From Gemmatimonadota bacterium (GTDB lineage Bacteria; Gemmatimonadota; Gemmatimonadetes; Longimicrobiales; RSA9), in NCBI GenBank assembly GCA_012027055.1, contig VEPF01000300.1, forward strand, positions 1 through 7,255: a DNA stretch of 7,255 nt. Direction: 5' to 3'. Of this stretch, positions 7,046 to 7,255 are shown one piece after another. Every line of letters starts with the position of its first letter. Positions within the stretch are counted from its first letter, which is position 1. Position numbers and translations under genes: made by a program. Below the pieces are notes generated by a model. The model saw only the letters and a program-made list of their open reading frames with translations, searched no databases and was not told where the DNA came from.

Positions 7046-7255
7046 GCTGGAGGAATGCAAGGCGGCCCTCACCCGTGACGAGCTGCTTGGCCTCGCCGAC
7101 CAGGCCGTCTCCCAGCTCTTCCAGTCACCCGACGGTCAGTATCCGCTTACCGAAATGCTCCTCGACCCAGGTTTGGTAGCGATGGCGGGGAGCGGAATCA
7201 GGCGCGGTCCTGGCCGCAACACAACGATGCTGCCGATGGGCGCACAAGAGGATTG
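6954..7255 (+). CDS. Unrecognised protein, partial; frame runs into the right repeat arm
   Basis: From ATG 6954 a frame stays open to the window end (100 full codons). Bases 7021-7155 read like a real protein: YQTWVEEQLEECKAALTRDE, then LLGLADQAVSQLF and QSPDGQYPLTEM, a charged amphipathic helical sequence with GC-rich third positions. I do not recognise the family with confidence. The first 20 or so residues (MCAQRQQRR and on) are encoded by the candidate template repeat and look less protein-like, so translation may start later or the repeat may double as coding sequence. After 7156 the frame reads antisense through the right arm (DPGLVAMAGSG), which is probably not native to this protein, suggesting a truncated or chimeric 3' end. 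A weak GAAAG lies eight bases before the ATG. It follows holA by 102 bases on the same strand. Confidence 0.42.
   Translation, partial: MCAQRQQRRVAAKTAPDSAPRQRYQTWVEEQLEECKAALTRDELLGLADQAVSQLFQSPDGQYPLTEMLLDPGLVAMAGSGIRRGPGRNTTMLPMGAQED
7136..7255 (-). CDS. C-terminal end of a possible DGR target protein (partial)
   Basis: A minus-strand frame enters from the window's right edge and stops at TGA (7138-7136), giving 39 visible residues that end in SRSISVSGY. The first 33 codons are the candidate variable repeat. Compared with the left arm read in the same frame, the protein changes are Thr to Ser twice, Asn to Ile three times, Glu to Val twice, Gln to Arg and Arg to Gly; the rest is unchanged (for example RLIPLPA). 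I cannot recognise a C-type lectin or other fold from so short a piece. A second minus-strand frame (starting ILLCAH and ending HFGKRILTVG) is also open, so the frame choice rests on codon-position bias and the closeness of the stop. Whether this is a gene at all depends on sequence beyond the window. Confidence 0.35.
   Translation of the reverse strand, partial: QSSCAPIGSIVVLRPGPRLIPLPAIATKPGSRSISVSGY
7156..7255 (-). repeat. Right arm of inverted repeat; candidate DGR variable repeat (VR)
   Basis: Read on the minus strand, this arm is the altered copy of 6946-7045: nine adenines became T and two became G. It reaches the window edge, so the true repeat may be longer. In the minus-strand frame ending at 7136, the changes fall on codon positions 1 and 2 in 9 of 11 cases and include AAC to ATC three times, the codon type most used in DGR templates. 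It lies immediately before the end of an open frame, the normal VR position. Confidence 0.65.

Noticed and set aside
6946..7255. Insertion sequence, MITE or terminator as the explanation of the inverted repeat
   Set aside because: There is no transposase, no target-site duplication that can be seen, and no T tract; none of these would make all 11 arm differences fall on adenines of one arm.

Overview
The window is GC-rich, double-membrane-type bacterial DNA, probably one metagenomic or draft contig, since genes run off both ends. High GC, paired M16 peptidases, an ECF sigma factor, a zinc-finger anti-sigma-like membrane protein and short secreted proteins would suit Gemmatimonadota or a similar soil or aquatic phylum. 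That placement is inference; no taxonomic marker is present.

Layout. Positions 2-2500 (+) hold a compact run: the C-terminal part of one M16 peptidase, a second complete M16 protein overlapping it by ATGA, and a NudF-type Nudix hydrolase. Positions 2781-3416 (+) encode an ECF sigma factor closed by a strong GC hairpin at 3454-3479. Positions 3559-4775 (-) hold a convergent, tightly coupled pair: a lipoprotein-like secreted protein and a barrel-like outer-membrane candidate. A 456-base divergent gap follows. Positions 5232-6851 (+) encode a zf-HC2 anti-sigma-like membrane protein and DNA polymerase III delta (holA), 3 bases apart.

The right end is the unusual part. Bases 6946-7045 and 7156-7255 form a gap-free inverted repeat of 100 bases with 11 mismatches. 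Every mismatch falls on an adenine of the left arm (9 A to T, 2 A to G, read on the repeat's sense strand); none of the 73 non-adenine positions differs. The last 26 bases of the repeat are identical. This adenine-only asymmetry is the hallmark of a diversity-generating retroelement (DGR): the left arm would be the template repeat (TR) and the right arm the variable repeat (VR). In the minus-strand frame where the changes fall mostly on codon positions 1 and 2, including three AAC to ATC changes, the VR lies six codons before a stop, at the 3' end of a gene entering from the right. No reverse transcriptase is visible, so the DGR call is a strong candidate, not proven. The main competing view is a fold-back chimera at a contig end, which would not explain why only adenines differ.

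How the genes may work together: the two M16 proteins look like complementary halves of a heterodimeric zinc peptidase. The sigma factor and the zf-HC2 protein look like a regulatory pair now separated by the inverted secreted-protein pair. The Nudix hydrolase and HolA are housekeeping functions.
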